From positions 1 to 7,787 of the forward strand of contig CAZRFK010000081.1 in assembly GCA_964599275.1 (NCBI GenBank): 7,787 bases of DNA, written 5' to 3'. Shown here one piece after another: positions 1 to 6,603 of the stretch. The DNA comes from PUMD01 sp964599275 (GTDB lineage Bacteria > Bacillota > Sulfobacillia > SLMV01). The notes under the pieces were generated by a model, which had not been told where the DNA came from, ran no database searches, and saw only the letters and a list, made by a program, of their open reading frames with translations. The first letter of the stretch is position 1. Each line of letters starts with the position of its first letter. A program made the translations under genes and the position numbers.

Positions 1-163
1 ACTTGGTGGCTGTCTGGTTTCTGAGATGATACGACGTGTCCAGGATGATGTGACCCTCATTACTGTATCAGGACGTATTGACGAACCTGATAGTCCAGAA
101 GAATTTTACAGGAGATATGGTTTCACCGGTGATGATGTGTGGTGGATTCTCCGACGAACATAA
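1..163 (+). CDS. GNAT-family N-acetyltransferase, C-terminal fragment (5' end outside window)
   Basis: An open frame enters from the left edge (first full codon at 2) and ends at TAA 161-163, giving 53 residues. It opens with LGGCLVSEMIRRV, which fits the end of the acetyl-CoA-binding motif A and the following helix, and continues to EEFYRRYGF followed by a short final beta strand (VWWILRRT). The FY-x-x-x-GF pattern near the C-terminus is typical of GNAT acetyltransferases, which transfer an acetyl group from acetyl-CoA to an amine. The substrate cannot be told from this tail. No terminator hairpin is obvious after the stop, and the next gene starts 219 bases downstream. The fragment is short, so the family call is good but not certain. 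Confidence 0.65.
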   Translation, partial: LGGCLVSEMIRRVQDDVTLITVSGRIDEPDSPEEFYRRYGFTGDDVWWILRRT

Positions 164-382
164 CAGCAAACGACTATGATTCGGTCCTGCAATCATGCCC
201 CAAACACAACAACACGCTCCTGACACCAACATTTAAATTCTTGAAAAACATTTCCCTATTTACTGTTGTCTCATACTCAACAGCATAGCAGATACTGCCG
301 TGGACTCGGTCCGACATTTCTTTTACCGGAACTTATTCGAAATCATACAGTCTTATTTATATAGAAACGGAGGTAGCAAACC
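164..382. other. Non-coding spacer upstream of the serpin gene
   Basis: This 219-base stretch holds no convincing gene. A small hairpin of 4 base pairs (GGAC-TCG-GTCC, 302-312) is too weak to call a terminator. AT-rich sequence near 350-362 could contain a -10 element, but no matching -35 at proper distance is visible, so I do not call a promoter. The only confident signal is the ribosome binding site at its right end. Confidence 0.5.
369..374 (+). promoter_or_regulatory. Ribosome binding site of the serpin gene
   Basis: GGAGGT lies 8 bases before the ATG at 383. The near-perfect match to the anti-Shine-Dalgarno sequence and the good spacing fix this ATG as the start. Confidence 0.8.
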
Positions 383-1648
383 ATGCAGATAACTCAGAAA
401 CCATCTGTGCTAATTTCCTCTGCAGTCTTGTTGGTCGCGGCAGTCGGCATAATACTGTGGTGGAACGCAAGCCGTCCCCTGCAGGCGGAAGAATTACCTC
501 CACCGGCTGAGGAAGTGGACCAACGGCTGGTAAATGCCAATTCAAGATTCAGTTCCCAACTACTGATGCAGCTGTGGGAAGAGGAACAAGCAGATAATCT
601 TATCATATCTCCTCCAAGCATCTCTCTTGCTTTAACCATGACCTTGCAAGGGGCAGATTCTGACACTCATCAGCAAATGGCTGAATTGTTGGGGGTGGAT
701 GGCCTCGATAAACATCATGTGAATGAGGCCTGGGCAGATATGATAACCATACTGCAGAATCCGGATCCGCAGGTGAAAGTTTCTACAGCCAATTCCCTGT
801 GGAGTCGGGAGGGAGAACCTTTCAAGAAGGAATTTCTGAACATCAATCAAAACTACTATGGTGCTGAATTACGGGAACTAGACTTCACTGATCCTGATGC
901 ACCCGAAACCATCAACAGCTGGATTGACGATAAAACCGAAGGCCGGATAGAGCAGATAATCGGTGGGCAGATTGATCCGGAAACCATCATGTTCCTGATT
1001 AATGCAATGCATTTTCAGGGTCAATGGACTCAGGAGTTTGACACCAATAATACTGAGGACGGAAATTTTTATGTGTCGGATAACAAGATCGTCAACGCCC
1101 CATTCATGCATCAATCCGGCACATACCGTTATCATGAAACCAGCGAATTTCAAGGAGTGGCATTGCCTTTTGGAGCAAACGAACGAATCAGCATGTACAT
1201 GTTCTTGCCTACAGAAAAGAGCAGTCTGGATGGACTGATCTGCCGGACAACTGAAGACAATTTTCACTCTATCTTCTCTTCTTTTTCAGAAACAGAAGTC
1301 GACCTGACCATTCCAAGTTTCGAGATAGAATCAGATATCGATCTAAAAGAGACACTCATCAGCATGGGTATGGTGGATGCTTTCGATCGAAGTTCCGCAG
1401 ATTTTTCACGTATGCACTCAGCATCCCAAAACAATATTTTTGTTGATAATGTCAAACACAAAACTTATTTTCGGGCTGACGAAGCGGGGGCAGAAGCAAC
1501 TGCAGCAACTTCGGTAGAGATAGGCATAACCTCTGTGCAGGAAAAACCCCAATTCACCGCGAACAGACCGTTTGTGTTCTTCATTTATGATGATCTGACT
1601 GAGACCATTTTGTTCGCTGGTTGGTTGATCAATCCATCGAACAGGTAA
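383..1648 (+). CDS. Exported or membrane-anchored serpin (serine protease inhibitor family)
   Basis: A 421-residue serpin. Residues about 9-27 form a hydrophobic segment after Lys6, so the protein is exported; it could be cleaved near LQA (33-35) or stay as a signal anchor. Family landmarks are in order: NLIISPPSISLAL (72-84), LINAMHFQGQW (205-215), FMHQSG (241-246), the reactive-centre hinge DEAGAEATAAT (366-376) and the serpin signature FTANRPFVFFI (391-401). The hinge has Gly at P15 and small residues Ala/Thr at P14 and P12-P9, as in inhibitory serpins that trap proteases by inserting the loop into sheet A. Counting 17 residues from Glu367 puts P1-P1' at Thr383-Ser384, but the distal loop is about two residues longer than in alpha-1-antitrypsin, so P1 may lie anywhere from 383 to 387. 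No Arg or Lys sits at the predicted P1, so a trypsin-like target is not supported. Family assignment is very secure; the target protease is unknown. The deacetylase gene starts 43 bases downstream, suggesting co-transcription. Confidence 0.96.
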   Translation: MQITQKPSVLISSAVLLVAAVGIILWWNASRPLQAEELPPPAEEVDQRLVNANSRFSSQLLMQLWEEEQADNLIISPPSISLALTMTLQGADSDTHQQMAELLGVDGLDKHHVNEAWADMITILQNPDPQVKVSTANSLWSREGEPFKKEFLNINQNYYGAELRELDFTDPDAPETINSWIDDKTEGRIEQIIGGQIDPETIMFLINAMHFQGQWTQEFDTNNTEDGNFYVSDNKIVNAPFMHQSGTYRYHETSEFQGVALPFGANERISMYMFLPTEKSSLDGLICRTTEDNFHSIFSSFSETEVDLTIPSFEIESDIDLKETLISMGMVDAFDRSSADFSRMHSASQNNIFVDNVKHKTYFRADEAGAEATAATSVEIGITSVQEKPQFTANRPFVFFIYDDLTETILFAGWLINPSNR

Positions 1649-1691
1649 CCGTACACTGAGATACATTAAGGGAGGGGAAGTAAAGACACCT

Positions 1692-2549
1692 ATGGTGGGT
1701 AATAGATGTGTTCCAACAACACTTATACTATTGTTCTTTACCGTGATACTCTGGATTGTCCCGTCTTCCCCTGCTCATGCCCTCTACAATCCAGGGTATT
1801 TGTATAGACAGTCTTCAAACACCGATAAAAGAAGCCCCACACAGGATCCCAGAGATTTCAATCAATATTCAAATATTCCTATACTGATGTATCACGAAAT
1901 TGGAGAGCCATTTTCGCAACTGAAAGAATTATTCGTCAAAACTGAGGACTTTGAAAGACAGATGCAATATTTAATAGATAACGGATATAATACGGTACAC
2001 ATGTCTGATGTAGCCAATCACTGGCTGCGTGATGGTTATCTTCCTCCGAAACCCATCGTTGTCACTTTTGATGATGGCTATAGAGGAAATCATTCAGAAG
2101 CATTTCCGATAATGAAACAAAAAGATCTGACTGCAACCTTGTATATTGTTGAAAATTCACTGGGGAATGCAAATTTTCTGACTGAAGACATGATAACTGA
2201 GATGCATGCAGCAGGTTTTGAAATAGGTCATCATACGACCTCTCACGTCGATCTCACAACTGTGACAGAAAAACGTCTGATTGATGAAGTGTACTCCAGC
2301 AAAAAGCGTCTTGAAAATAGACTCAACATAGAAATGACCACTTTTGCTTATCCTGCCAGTAGCTATGATGACAGAGTAATTGAGCAGCTTCAGCAGGCAG
2401 GTTTTGTTACCGCAGTGACAACCAACTATGGTCTAGCTTCATGGGAGCAGGATCTCCTGCAGCTAAAACGCATACCTGTCTACAGAAGTTTCGGCCTTTC
2501 CGGCTTCCGGGTACGTCTGCAGAATTACGAGAAGCAATTTCAAAATTGA
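1692..2549 (+). CDS. Secreted polysaccharide deacetylase (NodB homology domain)
   Basis: A 285-residue carbohydrate esterase family 4-type protein. Residues 1-30 are a signal peptide: Arg5, a hydrophobic core (about 9-24), and an AHA cleavage site before Leu31. The mature part begins with a PILMYHEIGEP strand (63-73). Motif 1 is TFDDG (125-129), with Asp127 as likely base and Asp128 as metal ligand. Motif 2 is GHHTTSH (179-185), where His181 and His185 complete the metal site. Motif 3 is FAYPASSYDD (218-227), the FAYP type rather than the RxPY type of PgdA-like enzymes. The C-terminal LKRIPVYRS (258-266) resembles the end of IcaB/PgaB-like deacetylases. Such enzymes remove N- or O-acetyl groups from cell-wall or exopolysaccharide sugars outside the membrane; the glycan here is not known. 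A purine-rich GGAGGGGAAG (1671-1680) precedes the ATG at a rather long distance, so an alternative start is possible but the signal peptide supports this one. It probably shares an mRNA with the serpin. Confidence 0.92.
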   Translation: MVGNRCVPTTLILLFFTVILWIVPSSPAHALYNPGYLYRQSSNTDKRSPTQDPRDFNQYSNIPILMYHEIGEPFSQLKELFVKTEDFERQMQYLIDNGYNTVHMSDVANHWLRDGYLPPKPIVVTFDDGYRGNHSEAFPIMKQKDLTATLYIVENSLGNANFLTEDMITEMHAAGFEIGHHTTSHVDLTTVTEKRLIDEVYSSKKRLENRLNIEMTTFAYPASSYDDRVIEQLQQAGFVTAVTTNYGLASWEQDLLQLKRIPVYRSFGLSGFRVRLQNYEKQFQN

Positions 2550-2676
2550 TATATAATGGCACAATTTATAAACTCAACCTGCAGTCACTATCTCTGGATA
2601 TTTCATCCTTTTCACCACTTCCAAAAAAATATGCTACGACAAAGCCATCCTGCAAATCTCCCAAAGCCAAAATCTT

Positions 2677-2685
2677 TGATATAAT
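2677..2685 (+). promoter_or_regulatory. Extended -10 promoter element
   Basis: TGATATAAT is a perfect TGn plus TATAAT extended -10 box for the housekeeping sigma factor. The sequence 17 bases upstream (2657-2662) is a poor -35 match, which extended -10 promoters tolerate. Transcription would begin near 2692, about 90 bases before the TTG at 2783. This suggests that the fusion gene has its own promoter and is not just read through from the deacetylase. It is a sequence match only. Confidence 0.6.
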
Positions 2686-2768
2686 ATACAACAACGTTCA
2701 AATTCATCAACCCGCTTTACAAGGATGGGGATGCACAGAATAAGCACTTGTTATTTACTTGTCCCGAG

Positions 2769-2774
2769 AGGAGG
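2769..2774 (+). promoter_or_regulatory. Ribosome binding site deciding a TTG start
   Basis: AGGAGG sits exactly 8 bases before TTG 2783. The longest open frame begins at an earlier TTG (2759), but that codon lies upstream of this consensus site and has no good site of its own, so 2783 is the better start. Confidence 0.75.
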
Positions 2775-2782
2775 CCCGAACG

Positions 2783-3889
2783 TTGCAATTTTTTGCTGCT
2801 GGCAGACCGAAAACTCAATTTTTAAAACAAATGGCCGATGGTCTGAAGTCGACGTTCAAAGAACAGGAGCATCAATCGATATCGGAACCCACACCAAAAA
2901 CCGATCTGGTATTGAACTTCTGTCACGCTGATGACCTCCATCCATTCCGACGCAATCTAAAGAGCTCCTTCGTAGCATCAATGATAGAAGTGGACTCCAT
3001 CAGAGAATCTGCTAACCCGGAGAATATTCTCAATCAAGTTTATCCCTATGTTATCCGTACTTTATCAGACCTTGCCGTAATCGTCTCTTCAGATGCTCAA
3101 TCGCGTAAAGTTAACACCTTCATCGTCACCCTGGAACGCGGGTTATATCAGATAAAGAAATCACCACTCACCCATCAGTACTACCAGCAACTATACGACT
3201 ACATTATCCCTCTGGCATCTGCTACTTCCGTCACTGATAATATATTTATCCCCGATCTACCCGAGCATTTACGATGTGGATGTGAGGCTGTTGAACAAAT
3301 TCGCAAAGCAAGCCGGAAATTCGCCGAAGAAAGCATGCTGCCTGAACCCTTGCCCCTGGAGCAGTTTCTCAGCAGGGACGACCGCAAACATTTAGAACAG
3401 CTCACCGGCCGAAGCGGAATAAGCTATGGTAACGTGAGCGCCCGACACAACTGTACTGAGAAATTCTGGATCAGTGCCAGCGGAGTTGATAAGACAAATC
3501 TCACCACAATAGGACGCGATATTTTGCTGGTCAATGGATATGATCCTGAGAAAAATGCTATGGTCATCAGCACTTTGCCCGATGTACAACCGCAGCCCGC
3601 ATCTGTAGATGCCATAGAACACTGGTTCATCTATAACGAAAATCCTTCCGTCAGGGCAATCCTGCACCTGCATGCGTGGATGGAAGATATTCCGGTTACC
3701 GACATAAACTATCCCTGCGGAACCTATGAGTTGGGGCGGGCTGCAGCAGACAAGCTGAAAACCCTTCCAGAACCAGAACAGGCGGTCATTGGTCTACGCA
3801 ACCATGGTTTGACGGCAACGGGAAAAAGTGTCCCAGAAATTTTTGCAAGAATTGAAGATAATCTCGATATGCGAGTCCCCATGATGTAG
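2783..3889 (+). CDS. Class II aldolase/adducin-domain protein with a long unrecognised N-terminal region
   Basis: A 368-residue protein read from TTG 2783 (numbering from that codon). Residues about 195-368 match class II aldolase/adducin proteins, zinc enzymes that cleave or epimerise sugar phosphates: GNVSAR (216-221), ISASGVDK (230-237), LHLHAW (H295, H297) and RNHGLTATG (H341). The two HxH residues and His341 correspond to the zinc ligands. The catalytic Glu of fuculose-1-phosphate aldolase aligns with Asp276, and an Asp at this site is what L-ribulose-5-phosphate 4-epimerase has. The spacing from the second zinc His to the third is 44 residues, against 61 in fuculose aldolase, so a loop near the active site is shortened. 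Residues 1-190 form a mixed alpha/beta region (for example NFCHADDLHPF at 45-55 and VNTFIVTLERGLYQI at 110-124) that I do not recognise. The typical family length is about 210-230 residues, so this is a fusion. Substrate unknown; a non-enzymatic adducin-like role is possible. The MarR gene starts 85 bases downstream. Confidence 0.8.
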   Translation: MQFFAAGRPKTQFLKQMADGLKSTFKEQEHQSISEPTPKTDLVLNFCHADDLHPFRRNLKSSFVASMIEVDSIRESANPENILNQVYPYVIRTLSDLAVIVSSDAQSRKVNTFIVTLERGLYQIKKSPLTHQYYQQLYDYIIPLASATSVTDNIFIPDLPEHLRCGCEAVEQIRKASRKFAEESMLPEPLPLEQFLSRDDRKHLEQLTGRSGISYGNVSARHNCTEKFWISASGVDKTNLTTIGRDILLVNGYDPEKNAMVISTLPDVQPQPASVDAIEHWFIYNENPSVRAILHLHAWMEDIPVTDINYPCGTYELGRAAADKLKTLPEPEQAVIGLRNHGLTATGKSVPEIFARIEDNLDMRVPMM

Positions 3890-3908
3890 TCTGACGAGTG
3901 GACTCTGG

Positions 3909-3940
3909 TTGACACTTACTATAGTTTTGTGAAAAATATT
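3909..3940 (+). promoter_or_regulatory. Possible promoter of the MarR-MATE operon
   Basis: A perfect -35 hexamer TTGACA (3909-3914) precedes an AT-rich tract. The -10 is not clear: AATATT (3935-3940) lies 20 bases on and AAAAAT (3932-3937) 17 bases on; both are weak matches. An 8-base palindrome ACTATAGT (3918-3925) lies in the spacer, and another, CAACGTTG (3947-3954), lies between the promoter and the ribosome binding site, where a MarR dimer could bind to shut off its own operon. The promoter is tentative and the operator role is inference. Confidence 0.35.
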
Positions 3941-3974
3941 TATTAGCAACGTTGTGAGGGGAGCCTGAGAAGAA

Positions 3975-4424
3975 GTGGAGAGAAAAGAACAACTCATTCG
4001 TAGATTGGATTATCTTTTTTCCAGCGTAGGCAAACACTTCACTAACGCCCGCAAGGGGTTTCGCGAGTCCAACGTAAGCGGGCCCGAATTTTTTCTACTG
4101 CGCCACATTAATATTCAGGGGCCACGCAGTGTATCAGAACTAGCTGAACAACTGGCTTTAAATCAGGCTACAGTATCAAATGTTATTAACGCAGCGGCAG
4201 AAAAAGATTTAATAGTGAAGAATAAAGATCCACAGGATCGTCGTATAACAAGAATTGCAATTACCGACAAGGGAATTGACGTCGTCGAATACCTGCAAAA
4301 ACAGCGATTCGATAGACTCAAAAGCATTTTGAGTCATCTGGATAATGATGAACTGCAGACTTTAGAAAAGATTTTCTCAAAACTATTGGATAAATTGGGT
4401 AGTGCCGAGACACAAAACAAGTAG
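3975..4424 (+). CDS. MarR-family transcriptional regulator
   Basis: A 149-residue winged-helix regulator starting with GTG, preceded by AGGGGAG (3957-3963) 11 bases upstream. The layout is classic MarR: an N-terminal dimerisation helix (about 4-30), a helix-turn-helix with SVSELAEQLALNQATVSNVI (52-71) containing the recognition helix, a beta wing with the family signature DPQDRRITRIAITDKG (85-100), and two C-terminal dimerisation helices (about 101-142). MarR dimers bind palindromic operators and usually release DNA when a small lipophilic or phenolic ligand binds or when a cysteine is oxidised. This protein has no cysteine, so a ligand is more likely than a thiol switch. The MATE transporter starts 28 bases downstream on the same strand, and MarR genes commonly repress the adjacent efflux pump; this is inferred here. 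Confidence 0.93.
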   Translation: MERKEQLIRRLDYLFSSVGKHFTNARKGFRESNVSGPEFFLLRHINIQGPRSVSELAEQLALNQATVSNVINAAAEKDLIVKNKDPQDRRITRIAITDKGIDVVEYLQKQRFDRLKSILSHLDNDELQTLEKIFSKLLDKLGSAETQNK

Positions 4425-4434
4425 ATGATAAACT

Positions 4435-4440
4435 GGAGGT
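4435..4440 (+). promoter_or_regulatory. Ribosome binding site of the MATE transporter
   Basis: GGAGGT lies 12 bases before ATG 4453, a slightly long spacing. An ATG at 4442 is too close and opens only a four-codon frame that ends in the TGA overlapping ATG 4453, so 4453 is the start. Confidence 0.65.
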
Positions 4441-4452
4441 AATGTCTCTGAG

Positions 4453-5765
4453 ATGAAGATTACGAAAAATAAATCATTATCGAATAAAGTGAATCTTACC
4501 GATGGACCGATCCTACCTGCTCTGCTTACGCTGGCCTGGCCGATAGTTCTGAGCAATCTTTTGCAAACTGCCTATAATCTCGCCGACACCTTCTGGGTGG
4601 GACAGCTGGGTGAGGAGGCTGTAGCTGCATTATCTTTGGGGTTTCCTATTATCTTTTTGTTCATCTCCCTGGGCAGCGGGCTGACCATAGCTGGCACCGC
4701 CTTGGTTGCCCAAAACGTCGGAGCTGAAAACCAGCAAGAAGCTAACTTCCTTGCATCCCAAACCCTGGGTTTTGTAGGAATCCTGTCCGTGGGTTTGAGC
4801 ATACTGGGATATTATCTCTGTGAACCGGTAGTAATACTGTTGGGGGCAGAGGCAGAAGTACTTCCGCACGCGGTAACGTACCTGCAAACCTGGTTCATTG
4901 GAATCCCCACCGTTTATGTCTTTTTTGTGTTTCAATCACTGGTTAGAGGATATGGGGATACCATAAACCCAATGAAGCTGATGTTAGTCTCCACAACATT
5001 GAACATAATTTTAGATCCTTTCTTGATTTTTGGATGGGGCTTTTTCCCTGCTATGGGAGTCCAGGGGGCGGCAGTAGCTACTATTAGTTCTAGAGGGCTG
5101 GCCTCATTAGCAGGTCTTTATCTCTTGTACTCAGGCAAACTCGGAATTCAAATTGATACATCTTCTCTGTGGCCTCGCTATCAGACAGCCAAAAAGCTTC
5201 TCTCAATTGGTGTCCCGGCAGCAGCTGAACAATCAATGAAAGCTCTGGGGATCACGGTAATGACTGGCATAGTCGCCGCATTTGGAACATCAACTCTGGC
5301 CGCTTACGGCATCGGTAACCGAATAGCATCAGTGGTATATCTGCCGAGTTTCGGCCTAGCCCAGGCAACCTCCTCAATGGTCGGACAAAACCTGGGAGCT
5401 CGTAAAGAAGATCGCGCTGAACGAACCGTGTGGACTAGTTCCAAGATTGCCTTCGGGGTTTTGGCAATTCTTTCGGTGGGAACGTTCATCTGGGCGCGCC
5501 CGCTTTCTGGAATCTTTTTAACTCCTGATGACGTACAGGCNNNNNNNNNNNNNNNNNNNNNNNNNNNNNNNNNNNNNNNNNNNNNNNNNNNNNNNNNNNN
5601 NNNNNNNNNNNNNNNNNNNNNNNNNNNNNNNNNNNNNNNNACTGGAAACAAAGACTGGTTGAGGATGATCCACCGGCAAAACTTCTCGCTCCTGAAGAAA
5701 ACATGCCATCAGCACAACCAGAACCTGCAGGTGGAATCTCAAGCACAGATGACGGAGATAGCTGA
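4453..5765 (+). CDS. MATE-family efflux transporter, interrupted by an assembly gap
   Basis: An integral membrane antiporter of the MATE (NorM/DinF-like) family, which exports drugs or other organic cations using a Na+ or H+ gradient. The part before the gap encodes 363 residues with about ten predicted membrane spans: the first-lobe pattern LTLAWPIVLSNLLQTAYNLA (25-44), FQSLVRGYGDT (160-170), and the second-lobe start IGVPAAAEQ (252-260), AAYGIGNRI (283-291) and MVGQNLGA (309-316). The last two spans are missing in the gap. After the gap the best C-terminus is the frame starting at 5643: it begins WKQRLVEDDP, a basic-then-acidic tail typical of MATE proteins just after the last span, and stops at TGA 5763-5765 after 40 residues. 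The frame that happens to continue through the Ns (stop at 5769) gives a tail unlike the family. MATE proteins are near 450-480 residues, so roughly 85-95 residues are probably missing. Likely co-transcribed with and repressed by the MarR gene just upstream. Confidence 0.9.
5541..5640. other. Assembly gap of 100 Ns inside the MATE gene
   Basis: Exactly 100 unknown bases, the usual placeholder for a scaffold join of unknown size. The left frame leaves GC as the first two bases of a codon and the right tail leaves AC as the last two, so an intact gene needs a gap whose length leaves remainder 2 when divided by 3. One hundred leaves remainder 1. Family length suggests roughly 255-285 missing bases. 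Confidence 0.9.
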
Positions 5766-5796
5766 TTGACGGAATCTATCCTGTTTCAGGCAGCAT

Positions 5797-6591
5797 TCAG
5801 ATGAATCTTTTTTCTGTGAAATAAATTGGTTCCCATTTGTGTTTCAGGAGCACCTGCCCCAGAGATTCGACCACTGAAAACCCCTGAGACTGAAAAGTAC
5901 TCAAGGGTCCGTTGGGGTAAGGAGTTTCCCTGCCGGACACCGCACTGATGCCCTGGTAACCCATTTTTCGAGCCCACTTTAAAAGATTATTAAGCATGTC
6001 CGGACGATAATCATCTTCAGAAGATGGAGAACTATAAAGACAGGTGATGAAAATCCATCCTGCCCTTCGGTGGGTGATTGGGTAGGGCACACGAGACTCC
6101 AGGACAAACTCCACACCTGCTATCGGGTTATCATTGGTAAAACCTAACAACCCCGCAGTTCCTCCTTTCAAGGTTTCTGCTTCAGCAGATATCCAATTTC
6201 CTTTGCGCTCTATTCCTTCAAGTATCCGGGTACCAGTTCCCAGGCATATCTCAGCCGCTTGAGAACAGGTATCGGCAGTGAGAGATTTTACCTCATCGAT
6301 AAGGCCACTGACTCTGGGGTTAAATGCCATTTCGCCAGGCACAGGCCCCTTCAACCTGTAGCTGAGCAACATTTCCTCAACTGTACCCGGATAAACGATA
6401 GAAAAATCATCCAATACTATCATACCCGGAAAAAACATCTGGTGCTGATGAGCGTAACAGGGTGTCTTTCTGACATCCACAGCATAAAAGTTCCTGTCCA
6501 ATGCATCCGCCATCTGACGGGCCCCACTGCCCATGTATCTGTAACCAGGACACTGCGCTCCATAATGTAAGTAGAAAAGATTTTTAGACAT
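5797..6591 (-). CDS. Two-domain protein: thioredoxin-like N-terminus plus GNAT acetyltransferase (YoaP-like)
   Basis: A 264-residue protein. The frame can begin at GTG 6594, but AGGAG (complement of 6599-6603) stands 7 bases before ATG 6591 and only 4 before the GTG, so I choose the ATG. The N-terminal part (about 4-85) has a thioredoxin-fold look: strand LFYLHYG, then QCPGY with a single Cys (Cys14) at the start of a helix, strand NFYAVDV, TPCYAHQHQ (Cys45), then FFPGMIVLDD and a final strand SIVYPGT. The C-terminal part (about 140-245) is GNAT-like: AGLLGFTNDNPIAGVEFV, then GWIFITCLY, helix DMLNNLLKWARKMGYQGI and the end motif PNGPLSTFQSQGFSVVES. GNAT enzymes use acetyl-CoA to acetylate amines; no substrate can be named. 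Proteins annotated YoaP combine a GNAT domain with a Cys-bearing thioredoxin-like domain, but in the other order as I remember them. It converges on the MATE gene with 31 bases between stops. The DUF1287 gene lies upstream on the same strand, 61 bases away, so the two may be co-transcribed. Confidence 0.72.
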   Translation of the reverse strand: MSKNLFYLHYGAQCPGYRYMGSGARQMADALDRNFYAVDVRKTPCYAHQHQMFFPGMIVLDDFSIVYPGTVEEMLLSYRLKGPVPGEMAFNPRVSGLIDEVKSLTADTCSQAAEICLGTGTRILEGIERKGNWISAEAETLKGGTAGLLGFTNDNPIAGVEFVLESRVPYPITHRRAGWIFITCLYSSPSSEDDYRPDMLNNLLKWARKMGYQGISAVSGRETPYPNGPLSTFQSQGFSVVESLGQVLLKHKWEPIYFTEKRFI

Positions 6592-6597
6592 CACTGC

Positions 6598-6603
6598 ACT
6601 CCT
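6598..6603 (-). promoter_or_regulatory. Ribosome binding site of the YoaP-like gene
   Basis: On the minus strand this reads AGGAGT, 7 bases before ATG 6591. It decides between that ATG and the GTG directly before it. Confidence 0.65.

Larger units (their letters stand above)
2550..2782. other. Spacer and probable 5' leader of the aldolase-fusion gene
   Basis: This 233-base AT-rich stretch separates the deacetylase from the next gene. It contains the extended -10 promoter at 2677-2685, from which a leader of about 90 bases would run to the TTG start. No clear terminator hairpin with a T-run follows the deacetylase stop. An overlapping open frame (2441-2743) crosses the deacetylase 3' end out of frame and shows no protein family features. 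Confidence 0.5.

Noticed and set aside
302..312. A hairpin GGAC-TCG-GTCC as a terminator for the GNAT fragment
   Set aside because: The stem is only four pairs, lies about 140 bases after the stop codon and is followed by no U-rich tract.
878..1267. A 129-codon minus-strand open frame inside the serpin gene
   Set aside because: It is antisense to a confidently identified serpin and its translation is cysteine- and histidine-rich without family features, as expected of a shadow frame.
2441..2743. A 100-codon plus-strand open frame overlapping the 3' end of the deacetylase
   Set aside because: It overlaps the conserved end of the deacetylase out of frame, has no good ribosome binding site and shows no family features.
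2759..2782. An earlier TTG start for the aldolase-fusion protein
   Set aside because: It lies upstream of the perfect AGGAGG that serves TTG 2783 and has no binding site at proper distance.
2725..2931. A 68-codon plus-strand open frame starting with ATG behind AAGGA
   Set aside because: Most of it overlaps the aldolase-fusion gene, which has a far better ribosome binding site at 2769-2774; the product has no recognisable features.
5641..5769. MATE C-terminus read straight through the Ns to a stop at 5769
   Set aside because: It depends on the placeholder length of 100; the alternative frame gives a tail that fits MATE proteins much better.
5766..5796. A bidirectional terminator between the convergent MATE and YoaP-like genes
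   Set aside because: Only a 4-base stem (CCTG-TTT-CAGG, 5780-5790) is visible, with no T-run directly after it on either strand.
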